Shown here in pieces: positions 18,003 to 28,200 of a DNA stretch of 53,299 nucleotides. The stretch lies in assembly GCA_001642415.1 (NCBI GenBank), contig LTDK01000134.1:1-53299 (forward strand), in the 5' to 3' direction. The stretch's first letter is position 1. Each line of letters begins with the position of its first letter. The position numbers and the translations under genes were made by a program. Under the pieces are notes generated by a model. The model had not been told where the DNA came from. It saw nothing but the letters and a program-made list of their open reading frames with translations, and made no database searches. Source of the stretch: Nematocida ironsii (taxonomy: Eukaryota > Microsporidia).

Positions 18003-21000
18003 ATGAAAATGTCAAAAATAACAATAATTAAAAGAAAGATAATACTGCTACTTATTTGGTATATATTAATGTACATTCTGTCAAAGGAATTTGACACTTT
18101 TGTTTGTGCTTCTAATGAGGAAGTTATACCCACATGTAATAATATGGACAATAAGAGAAATAATAATTATTCTTCTGGTCAAAATTATCTAAATATACAA
18201 TTAAATGGATTTATGAATAATTCAAGTGAGTGCTTAACATATGAGGAACAGCCATATAATCCATATAATGTTCAAGATAGTTCTTTAGACAATGATAATA
18301 TGCTAGCTAATGATTTGGAGCAAATACTAATTGAATTTCAAGCTAATCCATACTATGTAGAAAATTTATATGGTAGTGATAATTGCACACCAAATAGTGA
18401 ACAGCCATATAATCCATATACTGTTCCTGATAGTTCATTAAACAGCAACAGCACTTTAACAGAAAATTTGCCAGAATTGTTAAATTCAAATATATTTAAT
18501 CCATGCTCTATAGAGGATTCCTATAATAATAATAATAATAATCTGTACACATTAAATAATGTGCAAACATACAATCCGCATAATATTCAAAACAGCTCTT
18601 TAAATAATATACTGCCTAATGAGAATCTGATGAACCCCGAAATAATATATAACCAAGTTTCTACAAGTATAGATTATCTCCCGAATGAATACATTCTATT
18701 TGAATCGAATAGCGCTCCGCTTGCTTATAATAATATAGAGCCAGATTCTTCAAATTCATTGCTATTTCTACAGCCTCCAAACAGTAGTATCCAACAAATA
18801 GAAAGTGTTGACCAGAATTTAGAAAGTACTCAAGTAAGCATACCTACAAATAGAAAAAGAATATACAGAAGTAATAATGATAGTATTGTTATTGATGATG
18901 ATAGTGATAGTATTGATAGTGATGATAAGTTTTCGAAAATATTATTTATAACATCATCTATTGAAAATTTGGATAGATATAAACATCTTGTAACAAAATT
19001 GCATAATTACAAACTAAATGGTTTAGAGGATGAGCAGGCTCCAGAAAGTATCAGTATAGCATTATATGGCCGCAGTTCTATAAGTTATAAATCAGAGTTT
19101 TATCCTGCATTTATAATATCTATAATGGATAATATTAAAAAATACAAAAATATATGGATGGCTCTTTATATGAGTAAAAAAAAATTCATAGACAAAAAAA
19201 TGATTTTTATTTATTTTCTAACTGGTTTTTATCTTAATGATAGAGAATTTATATTCAATGATTGCAATCTGTCATACTATCCTGGGCTTTTTTCAGACTT
19301 AAGTAAAATTCGTAATTCGGGTTATAATATTGCTAAAAAATTTATATCAAAGAATAATTTAACTGTGAAATCCGATGGAAATGTAACCAAACTTAGTGAC
19401 ATATACGCTAAAAGAAACCTAAACCTTCTATGGCATGCAGAAAGCATGCTGGTATCGTATGGCAACTGGCTCTTACAGTTCTTGTTTACTAGTACGAGTG
19501 AAGTTGAAAAAGAGTGGAATCTACAGAGACAGCTGCTATTAATTCTATGCATTCCCGAAATATATGAAGATCTTTTCTATATGGAATATGAAGAAATTGA
19601 TTTGTTAAGGAAAAGAATCCTAACAAGCTCTCTTAAGCAACAATATAAAAGTCTATGTGATCAATTTTGTATTATAGAATACTTATATGGAAAGGTTCAC
19701 AATAACAGTAAAATTATGCATGATTCATACAAAAAAATACTAAAGATTAAAAAGAATGTTTCTTTATATAAGCATACTGATATCGGTATATATCAGCTTG
19801 TATATAAGCTATTTGCTTATTTCTACAAATATTCTTTTCACTTATATAAAACCCATAACAATGACCATATAAATAATCCTTCTTTTTTAGAACATAATGA
19901 CAATAATTATTTATACATGAGAAATTATACAAAAATACATTCAATTGGTAAAAATGCGTATCAAGGAAAAGGAGTTATTTTAGAAACCAGAATTAAAATT
20001 TATAGTATGTTATTTAAATACAATAATACAGAGACGAATAATAGGACATTGGACAATATAACAGAAAAAAAGATGTCTTATATTTTTAATTGGAAAAACC
20101 ACATAGTGATATCTTATACACAGCATTATCACGTCCAACTTGTAGATAACAGTATGCATGGCATGCATGTTATACATCTTCCATTTTTTGCGTTTACAAA
20201 GAATGGCACTACGACGTATCACTACATACACACAATTGAGGAGATTGTAAAATATATAATAGACATATTCTATTCTACAACTATAAATAGCAATAAAAAA
20301 TCGCGCCATAATGTATATCCATTTAAATACAATAGGCAGGATAAGACGTGGTCAATAATAACCAGGCCTGAGCCTAAAAAAGATCAGATTAAAAAAAGAA
20401 GGCTCGATAATAGCAATAACATATGTGACATGGATAAAACTATAGAAGAAATGCACAATGATGGATTCGATGTTGTATTCTACTACATTAAAGAGAATAT
20501 AAAAACTACTGAGTTTGTGTTTGCACAGTTTAATCCTATTGATGCAGAAACAATTAATGCTGCATATAGAGAAAACGAAGAAGAAGCAAAGAAGTTGTTT
20601 GATGGATATATGCCAAACAATGATGCTCCACGAATTCCACTATTCTTGCCTAGAATAATGACCTCTGCAGTGCATTTTGGTCCATATGTTCTAAAGCCAG
20701 AAAAATATAAAATTATACCCAATGAAGACTACCAAAACCCAGTTGCCATTGAATTTTCCAATTGGCTGGATATTGTGGTTAAGAGAAAAGACCTAAAACT
20801 TACAACTATAGAATTACTTAAAAAATTTAGACATGAAATATACTATTACAGCGATTTCTACATACTAGATCTAAACACTCTATACGAAGACTGCGACTGT
20901 TACAGCATGGAAGTTAAGCAAATAGAATTAAATGAACATGAAATAGAACTCTCTTGGAATGCAAAGAAGCAACTTGGCATAGGAGAGTATACTAACTATT

Positions 21001-21413
21001 TATTTGATATAAAATCAAGGTCTTTTTTATATAGTAAAGATCAAAATCTGAAGAAAATTGCTGATTTATTTCTATTTTTAAAAATGCTTCAAAGAAAGCA
21101 CGTGTCACAGGACATGCTTCGTTATGGGATATGCATATATTCTAAGAAAGCCCAAAAGCCATGTTTTACAGTAGTTCCTCTATTATGTCCTGAAATGAAA
21201 AATCATATGAATGACTTATTCTGTGAAGACCATGAAATGCATCATATGCTTAGCCCGCGATTAAAAGAAAACATTAAACATTTAAAGAAAAATCATAACA
21301 TAAATATTTCAGATGTTTTAAATATTTCTAAACTATGCATAACCATAAAGGATGTTAATTATACAAAATCTAAGCTTGGTTTACATTATATTATCATGAA
21401 CTCAATGTTTTAG
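18003..21413 (+). CDS. large secreted Asn-rich protein with N-terminal repeats
   Basis: The product has 1136 residues and a good signal peptide (about 10-37, IIKRKIILLLIWYILMYIL followed by a polar stretch). Residues about 80-230 are rich in Asn, Ser, Tyr and Pro and hold three diverged repeats that begin EQPYNPYNVQDSSL, EQPYNPYTVPDSSL and QTYNPHNIQNSSL. An acidic run DDDSDSIDSDD follows at about 299-309. The rest (about 310-1136) is a folded, helix-rich region with no recognised motif. I do not find the two blocks that define the five-member family, so I treat this as a separate lineage-specific secreted protein. Location outside the parasite cytoplasm is inferred from the signal peptide only. 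Confidence 0.8.
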   Translation: MKMSKITIIKRKIILLLIWYILMYILSKEFDTFVCASNEEVIPTCNNMDNKRNNNYSSGQNYLNIQLNGFMNNSSECLTYEEQPYNPYNVQDSSLDNDNMLANDLEQILIEFQANPYYVENLYGSDNCTPNSEQPYNPYTVPDSSLNSNSTLTENLPELLNSNIFNPCSIEDSYNNNNNNLYTLNNVQTYNPHNIQNSSLNNILPNENLMNPEIIYNQVSTSIDYLPNEYILFESNSAPLAYNNIEPDSSNSLLFLQPPNSSIQQIESVDQNLESTQVSIPTNRKRIYRSNNDSIVIDDDSDSIDSDDKFSKILFITSSIENLDRYKHLVTKLHNYKLNGLEDEQAPESISIALYGRSSISYKSEFYPAFIISIMDNIKKYKNIWMALYMSKKKFIDKKMIFIYFLTGFYLNDREFIFNDCNLSYYPGLFSDLSKIRNSGYNIAKKFISKNNLTVKSDGNVTKLSDIYAKRNLNLLWHAESMLVSYGNWLLQFLFTSTSEVEKEWNLQRQLLLILCIPEIYEDLFYMEYEEIDLLRKRILTSSLKQQYKSLCDQFCIIEYLYGKVHNNSKIMHDSYKKILKIKKNVSLYKHTDIGIYQLVYKLFAYFYKYSFHLYKTHNNDHINNPSFLEHNDNNYLYMRNYTKIHSIGKNAYQGKGVILETRIKIYSMLFKYNNTETNNRTLDNITEKKMSYIFNWKNHIVISYTQHYHVQLVDNSMHGMHVIHLPFFAFTKNGTTTYHYIHTIEEIVKYIIDIFYSTTINSNKKSRHNVYPFKYNRQDKTWSIITRPEPKKDQIKKRRLDNSNNICDMDKTIEEMHNDGFDVVFYYIKENIKTTEFVFAQFNPIDAETINAAYRENEEEAKKLFDGYMPNNDAPRIPLFLPRIMTSAVHFGPYVLKPEKYKIIPNEDYQNPVAIEFSNWLDIVVKRKDLKLTTIELLKKFRHEIYYYSDFYILDLNTLYEDCDCYSMEVKQIELNEHEIELSWNAKKQLGIGEYTNYLFDIKSRSFLYSKDQNLKKIADLFLFLKMLQRKHVSQDMLRYGICIYSKKAQKPCFTVVPLLCPEMKNHMNDLFCEDHEMHHMLSPRLKENIKHLKKNHNINISDVLNISKLCITIKDVNYTKSKLGLHYIIMNSMF

Positions 21414-22334
21414 CACCTATGATTAAATACGCGATATATGTGATCAAATGTTAATCATATGCCTTTACTATTCAAGTAATTATAAAAATAACACCAAGTA
21501 ATAAAAGATCATTTCTAATGGGTATAAGTATTAATAATTTAAATAAATTTTAAATTTAGTTTATTCCTGTTACATAGAAATAAATATTCCTTTCATTTTT
21601 ATATTTAAATAGAATTATATACGTGTTTATTTTTTTATTTTACAGCTATAACAAGAGAAACCAATAGTAATAAGATATACATAGGCTATTACTGAAGAAA
21701 GCATATATAAAGATGAATACTTATTTAGACTAAATATTAAATTATACTATAATAGAGTGGTTTAAAGCGCTAGGGACAAATTAGATACACATAGAAATAA
21801 CAGTGTAAATATCTAAACATAAGAAATAAGAACATTACATACAGATCAAACTCTAGTAATAATTGATTTCTTAAAGATACTTGATATATTGTTGAAAAGA
21901 GTGCTAGAATAAATTTAAAAAACAAAAAGGTTTATAAATATGAGTTATATGTTTAATAAAGGATAAAAGTTGAGCAAAAATGAACAATTCAAAGAAGCTA
22001 AATAGCAATATAAAGAAAATTCAATGAATATGTAAAGAACCCGAAACAATTTTCATGTAATTATAAGTAATTAAATAAGTGTAAAAGAATAATAGTAGGC
22101 TTGAATAAAAGACAAGCCATAAACTAGAAAAAGATAAGTATTCCTCTAGTAATTATTAAATACAGAAATAAAAAGTATTTATAGCAAATTAAACTAAGAC
22201 AAAATTCTATTAAGATAGCTACTAACATAGTTGAATTCTTGGCCAATAAGTTGTTTTCTATTAATATATAGATTATAACATGAAGAATATTATGTGCAGA
22301 CTGGATTCGAAGTATATTTTGAATAAATACTATA
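21414..22334. other. gene-free AT-rich gap
   Basis: This is the convergent gap between the genes ending at 21413 and 22335. It contains one GAACCCGAAAC motif near 22030. No open frame or structured RNA could be supported. Confidence 0.5.
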
Positions 22335-23198
22335 TTATTGGTTTACACTTGCTCTTAAGCTGGCCCACTTATAAAAATCTGCAATTATTAGAAGATGCAA
22401 GGATATTATAAGCAGGGCGACTGCGTAATACATCCAAAAGATTATGCGTTGATTTTTTGTCTTTGGCCAAGTTATGTAGAGTATACCCACTTTGGATATA
22501 TACTTTTTTTTGGACAGGAATAGCATATAAAACATTCCTATAAGTATGCTCAAAACCTTCCACCCAATTCCTATCCACAGAATAATAACTATATTCTTGG
22601 CTTGTCTTAAATCCGAAACTTCGCTGTATATAAGCGGAACAACAATCATAAAGAAGAGCACACCAATCTGTGCATATATTGGTGAGCAGAGGTCATTGAT
22701 CCCTACATCGTCAGTTATAATGTGTCTGTAAATCATATAGAACCCCATTGAGCATACGCTGATGAGAATTAAAACCCATGGATATACTAAGTTAATAAAT
22801 ATTCTAAATATATGAGTACTTGCAAATTCAAGATTCTTCTTAAGTATGTCATCTGACATAACACAGAAATTACTTCTCCATAAAACAAATGCACAGAAAG
22901 TTGTGAACACATAATCAAATGGCATGAAAATAGTTCTATAGAAGGAAGCTAGCAGCATAAGAAGTTCCTGCGTTATACTGTAATACTCAGGAGTTTTTGG
23001 CTTTTGTGCATTCTGGTTATTATCTGGAGATGAATCTAGCACTTCTTCATTTTGGGCAGTGTTGGATAGCTCATCTGCTTCGGGCTGTACAATTGGTGCA
23101 TTTGTTATAAATGAAGTGGATTTTTCTTCTATTATCTTATTTTCTGGATTTGTTATTTTAAATTTTACTAATGTAATTTGTTTTTGTTCCTGGTTCAT
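22335..23198 (-). CDS. polytopic membrane protein, paralogue of 29716-30651
   Basis: The 287-residue product has a polar N-terminal domain (1-80, Glu/Asn-rich) followed by five likely membrane helices at about 88-107, 136-157, 175-191, 202-228 and 252-273. I recognise no named family. It resembles the protein at 29716-30651: FYRTIFMPFDYVFT here against FYKHIVLPTDFIFS there, followed by helices in the same order and a closing segment with a YY pair (MYYAVALLI / VYYAYNIIL). The two are therefore diverged paralogues lying 7 kb apart on opposite strands. The start ATG at 23198 is the first in frame. A transport or structural role in the membrane cannot be decided. Confidence 0.75.
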   Translation of the reverse strand: MNQEQKQITLVKFKITNPENKIIEEKSTSFITNAPIVQPEADELSNTAQNEEVLDSSPDNNQNAQKPKTPEYYSITQELLMLLASFYRTIFMPFDYVFTTFCAFVLWRSNFCVMSDDILKKNLEFASTHIFRIFINLVYPWVLILISVCSMGFYMIYRHIITDDVGINDLCSPIYAQIGVLFFMIVVPLIYSEVSDLRQAKNIVIILWIGIGWKVLSILIGMFYMLFLSKKKYISKVGILYITWPKTKNQRIIFWMYYAVALLIISLHLLIIADFYKWASLRASVNQ

Positions 23199-23850
23199 TC
23201 TTCTGTAATCTAATTTAACTATATTTAAATTTACATTTATGTCTTATTAGAATTTAAAATCAAATTAAAAAAAATTAGTTAATTAAAATCATTATCTTAG
23301 AAAGAAATCTATAACTATAAAGAAATTCAAGAAATTGTACAGGTTGGTTTCTATCATATAATAACCCATAAAGAAAGCAGAAGCCGTATGCCCACTTATG
23401 CAAGCTTATATAGAGTTGTTATACATGGGTATTTAAAGTTATATAACCCAAGAATAATAAAAAATTTGAATCGGTTTATTTATTGTAACAGAAATAAACA
23501 ATTGTACATGTTTAATTTTAGAGTATATTGACATATTATTACAGTAGAATATGACAGATTATATCGAATACACCAATTAAATCTCAATTATATCTTAGAT
23601 TGTTTTAAATTATATGTACACACTGACCCGAAATTCTAAGTAGTTATAGGCAATTAATTTTGGGTTGTATATAATAAATTCAGATTATATCAGAGTATTT
23701 TATGGCCTAGTTTAAATTAAAGTACTTTTTCTGTGTTCTGTACTAGTTTAAAGCATTTTAGTAGTTCTTATAATAATGCACTTTTCCTATAATTTCTAAG
23801 TGTATACAATGGAAGAAGGAATGCATTTTTATTTTTTTACTTGACTGCTT
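23199..23850. other. intergenic region with diverged repeat
   Basis: No gene is seen. The part 23370-23440 is similar to 17240-17330, consistent with an old duplicated element. ACCCGAAATTCT near 23626 is a copy of the dispersed motif. Confidence 0.4.
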
Positions 23851-24594
23851 TTATTTTTGTGAGTTATACGCATTTTTCATTTGGCGGAGTGTATGGATAA
23901 TTTCCGTTGGAGACTTTCCAGAGAACTCCTTCCTCTTCTCTACCAAACTGGTATTCATGTAAAAATTATGTTTCTTTTCCTCTCCTACTGTTAAAAAGAT
24001 TCTTTCAGATGAGCATAGGTCTTCTGGATCAGGAATAAGCACTCTTCTAAACTGCATATTGCTCTCTTTATATTCATGGCCGTAGTATACAACAGTATCT
24101 GAAGGCAGGCTAGAAATTTTCTTCAGTGCACTGTGCATCATTTCTGCTGTGCCTTCAAAGAAGATTCCGCAGCCTAGATAAAAAAGAGTGCCGCCCACAA
24201 ACACAGCAGCACTTTCTTTACTGGTTGTATCATAGACTGTGTATGCAAAGCTGTCCTGTGTGTGGCATGGGATGTGCATGCACTCTATACGTAGTGCACC
24301 AATTGATATGACATCACCATCCTTACAGATATGTGTTGCATATGACTGGGAAGAGCCTGCGTATATATCTGCAGTGAGGTGCATTCTTTTTATTTTTGCA
24401 TTCCCTGCAGAGTGGTCTTCGTGATGGTGCGTTGTGAGCACTGCTATTTTTGTTTCTGATGTGGCCAGAAATTGCTCTGCTTCTTTTTCTATTTTCATTG
24501 GCTCAACTGGATCAACAAAAACAAGCTCATTCTGTGGACCAACTATTATATACATTAAGTTTGTTTCTCTTGCACCAATTGGAATAATCTGCAT
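23851..24594 (-). CDS. GLO2: glyoxalase II (hydroxyacylglutathione hydrolase)-like, bridging Asp missing
   Basis: The 247-residue product is a metallo-beta-lactamase fold protein of the glyoxalase II group, which hydrolyses S-lactoylglutathione to lactate and glutathione. The metal-binding motif TTHHHEDH lies at 54-61, the PCHT histidine is His111, FFEGTAEMM follows at 145-153, and YGHEY gives the last histidine (His173). The C-terminal TVGEEKKHNFYMN segment also fits the family. The usual GDTLF, whose Asp bridges the two metals, reads GGTLF here (Gly135, codon GGC at 24190-24192). One base change from GAC would explain it. The enzyme may be weakened or altered. The length is close to the human enzyme (about 260). 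It is divergent from CAP with 32 bases between the start codons. Confidence 0.85.
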   Translation of the reverse strand: MQIIPIGARETNLMYIIVGPQNELVFVDPVEPMKIEKEAEQFLATSETKIAVLTTHHHEDHSAGNAKIKRMHLTADIYAGSSQSYATHICKDGDVISIGALRIECMHIPCHTQDSFAYTVYDTTSKESAAVFVGGTLFYLGCGIFFEGTAEMMHSALKKISSLPSDTVVYYGHEYKESNMQFRRVLIPDPEDLCSSERIFLTVGEEKKHNFYMNTSLVEKRKEFSGKSPTEIIHTLRQMKNAYNSQK

Positions 24595-24626
24595 ACACTA
24601 GCAAAAGTTTTCTCCTTTTACCCCCT
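24595..24626. promoter_or_regulatory. 32-bp divergent intergenic region with C-run
   Basis: Only 32 bases separate the start codons of the glyoxalase II-like and CAP genes. A CCCCC run ends two bases before the CAP ATG, as in the CCC-like signals described upstream of microsporidian starts. The two genes must share or overlap their promoter elements, or have them inside each other's coding sequence. This is inferred from spacing. Confidence 0.5.
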
Positions 24627-25109
24627 ATGAATCGCAAGATTATTGAAGTAAAGCAGTTGCGAGGCGATTGCAAAGTGGTGGAGGCAAACCCAGACCAGGT
24701 TGTGTATATTGCAGATGTTGTAGAATCACAAGTGATAATAAAGGGGCCGTGTATGAAAGTAGTCGCAATTGATGTTCACAAGAGCATGATTGTAATTAAG
24801 AAGGCCACGACAACAGTGGAAATAGCTCGGGCAAAAAGCTCGCTATTTGTTGTGGGGAGCAGCCCGCTCACGTCTCTTGAGCAGTGTATAGAGTGCCGCA
24901 TGGGCACAGTGGAGAGTCCTACAGAAATACGTATGCGGCGGTGTATGTCGATTTCTCTAGTATATCTGAAGGGGGTGGATACAGACAAAGAAACTGTTGA
25001 GTCTCTTGATGAAATGTGTCAGAGTGCAGAAGAGCAGCACCTTCCAGACGAGATACAGACGGTTGTAGAGAATGGAGTGGCTAAAAGCAATATAATAAAA
25101 AACGGATAG
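24627..25109 (+). CDS. cyclase-associated protein (CAP/Srv2) C-terminal domain protein
   Basis: The 160-residue product corresponds to the C-terminal beta-helix (CARP) domain of cyclase-associated protein, which binds ADP-actin monomers and promotes nucleotide exchange. The repeated strand pattern is visible: QVVYIADVVESQVIIKGPCMKVVAIDVHKSMIVIKKATTTVEIARAKSS in sections, then the final CMSISLVYLKG and LPDEIQTVVENG, equivalent to the family's (F/V)P(E/D)Q(F/I)xTVxxNG end. The N-terminal helical folded domain, proline segment and WH2 motif of full CAP (about 475 residues in humans) are absent, so this is a minimal actin-recycling domain. The ATG at 24627 is directly preceded by a C-run and by a clean upstream border with the divergent gene. 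Confidence 0.78.
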   Translation: MNRKIIEVKQLRGDCKVVEANPDQVVYIADVVESQVIIKGPCMKVVAIDVHKSMIVIKKATTTVEIARAKSSLFVVGSSPLTSLEQCIECRMGTVESPTEIRMRRCMSISLVYLKGVDTDKETVESLDEMCQSAEEQHLPDEIQTVVENGVAKSNIIKNG

Positions 25110-25221
25110 GGCAATAGATATAGGTAGCCGAAAATAAAATATTTTTATTCATCGCTTATATAATGAAAGCACGGCAGGGTTGTATATAGAATCTGTCTTG
25201 CTGTTTTTGAGCAAATAGACC

Positions 25222-28200
25222 TTAAAGGATATTTTCAATTTGAAGGGACCGGTTTACATAGGTGTTATTCTTGTGCAGGCGAGGCCCAATCTTTATTTTC
25301 GTTCTTGGCCGCTTTGTTTTATTTTCAGTAGTTTTATTTTTCTCTATGTCACTAGACAGTATGGTTCCTGTTGCTAGTGGCACTGTATCTGCAGAGGGCA
25401 CAGTAGGCAGCACCGGTGATGCTGATATTGCAGGTATTTCGGATGTAGTGGGTGTTTCAACTGTAGTAGGTATTTCAGATGTGGTAGGTATTTCAGATGT
25501 AGTGGGTATAAAAGGTGAGGATACTATTTCGGGTATAGTAGGTATTTCAGATGTAGTGGGTATAAAAGGTGAGGATGATATTTCAGGCGAAGGTATGGGA
25601 TCTGTTTCTGTTTCCTCGCAGATAAATAGAGGCTTTATTTGTTCTTCTGGTGTAAATTCCTCTGACATAGTTATTTTAAACATATCATTGAGATCATTAA
25701 TATCATAATATTGTGTAGGTGGGTTTTCATCTGTAGTATTATAAGAGGTTTCTAGAATGGCTGGGTTTGCTTCGGTAGGTATGGTAGATAATTTTTCTTC
25801 TGTAATAGTGGATTCTTCTGATAATGATTCCTCTGCTGTGTTAATAGATTCATCTATAGTAGGTAAAGTGGGTATAATTTCTTCTGTACCAATAAAAGGG
25901 ATTGATGTGGTGGGAGTTTCATCGGCTGTTTTTTCTGTTATGGTAATAGATTCATTTATAGCCGGTACAGTCGGTATAATTGTTTCTGTAGTAGATATAA
26001 GTTCTTCTGTTGTAGTGGGCTCTTCTGGAATAGAAGGCAGAGAATTTTCAGAAATATTATCATTAGAAGCCACTGTGGTAGTAAGAGCTTCCTCAGATAT
26101 AGTCTCTAATATGGAAACATTCTCGGTTTTTATAGTAGAAGTGATTTCAGTAGGCTGAATGCGCTCTTGTTCCTCTGTTGTTGGCTCTTCTGTTGCTTCT
26201 GATAAGCTCATTTGACATTCTTGTAACTCATCCATAAGTCCATCACTTCTCTGATACATATATGTGTTAAGCGAGCGAAGAGAGTTAATTGCTTTATCAA
26301 GAGAGCGAATGGATGAATCTATACTATCAGAACCTGTTTCAGATAGAACGAAAGACTCATCTTCGGCTAGGGGTATATGCTGGTTTGCATCTTGTAGAAT
26401 GCTAATTGCTGCTTGTAGTGGCCGATTGAGTGCCTCTTCCAGGTGTGCAACTGTTTCTAAGAAAGATGCGCTTTCTCTTTCCTTTGATTCTTTTGTTAAT
26501 AGAATAGCCTCTTCTGTATTGTTCAATAACTGGGCAGTGAATTTTATATCATCTGAAAGGCCTTCTATGTCTTTTATTTGCTGCTGAATTGTATCCTTCT
26601 GCTTTTGTATATCACTCTTTAAAGAAGGCTGTTTTTCACACATTTCCAAGCTTTTTTGTAACTTGCTCTTCTCCTTAGAATCTTCAGCACATATATCCTT
26701 AACAGAAAGTGAACATAGTGCCTTTTCATGCGGGCTATTTGCTTTTTTCGCAGCATCGCATATAGCAGTAGTCACTGTATGTGCCAATGGTTGCTTGTTG
26801 GATTTGCTAGAAGAATTCTTGCCTTTTTTACTGTCTACTTTCATAGATATTTCTACACGGCACATCTTCTTTATTGCACCATCTATTTTTGGATGGTTCT
26901 TTATTTTTGACAAGACTTCATCGGTGTGCTTCTCAGATGTGCTTCTTTGTTTTTTTAGTGCAGCAGCTTTATCCTCCATACCCTTCAAAAGCCGCTTTAT
27001 TTCCTGTGTGCTTTTTTTTATGTCTGCACTGTTCAGCTCAGTTTTTTTCGAACCTTTTTTGTTTTTTCCTTTTGCTGTAGTTTCATCTGTGCCGAGTAGA
27101 GTGTTTATACTAGACCATTCCTGTTCATTTTTCTTTTTTAAATCACCTATAGCTTTTTTGCTTGCTTTTTCTTGTTCTTTCTGCTGTTCAATCTGCTTTT
27201 TGAGGCTCTGCACAGTTTTGTCAAAAGCCGCAATGTCTTTGTCAAGTGCACTAGCTGTGTTTTCCATCTCTAATGTGCTGCTCATTAAATCTGCAGTGTC
27301 TTTGCTTATTTTGGAGAGTACTGTATCCTGAATAGTCGCTTCTTTTTCTAGCTCTGTAATTCTCTTCTCCATTGCACTGTTTTTCTCACTTGTCTTTTTC
27401 ATTTCTTCTGCTGCCTCTTTTATCTTCTCAGATATTCTTTTTTGCGCAGAGGGCTGGAATAGAAGACTGCTTTCTGGATGCAGAAGGCTTTCAGGGCCTG
27501 CTGTAGAGTTTAGGGATATCTGCAGCTCGCTTGCTGCCAGTCCTTTTTTCAGCCATTCAATAGTCTCTATTTTTTTCTCTGCAGGCATGCTGTTTATTGC
27601 CCTAATTATATTATTGTCAAAGTCGCGCAGCAGATTATGGCTCTCATTGTATACATATGGCCGCGGTTTATTCTGAGCACTCTCACTATCAGTGCTTTTG
27701 TTAATAGTAGAGTTCCCTTTACCAGGGCTATCTAATATAGATATTGTGGGCTTTTCTGTGATGGTGTCTAGTTCTGATGTATTATATTTTCTAGCCTGGT
27801 TGGCTATTTCATTGTTTAGGTAGTTGGTAAAAAGGCACTTGTTTCGTGCTCGTTCTAGTGACTTATATCTTTTTATTCCGCCGCTCTCCAGCAAACCAAT
27901 AAACCACATGATATCCTTCTTCACATTCTGCATAAATTGCACTTCTATAGAAAGTGCATGAAGTCCCTTATTGAGCACAGCTTTTGCGGCCTTCTCATAC
28001 TCACTCTTTAGTGCCTGCCTCTCAGAATTTGTTTTTCCCTTCTTATGCTTTGCTAATAGATTCTCTAAAAATGCCTTCTCTCTGTTAAACAGCCCGTTAA
28101 GAGTGTCTGCTATGCTATAGTACTTCTGCGCGCTGTCTACGAGTACCTTCTTTATTGCAGCAAGCTGCTCAAGTGTGGCTGTCTCTGGGGATAGCTTGCT

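Noticed and set aside
25262..26158. Plus-strand frames with GISDVVGIKGED repeats
   Set aside because: They are shadows of the repeat-rich part of the minus-strand secreted protein, whose long frame, signal peptide and composition are convincing.
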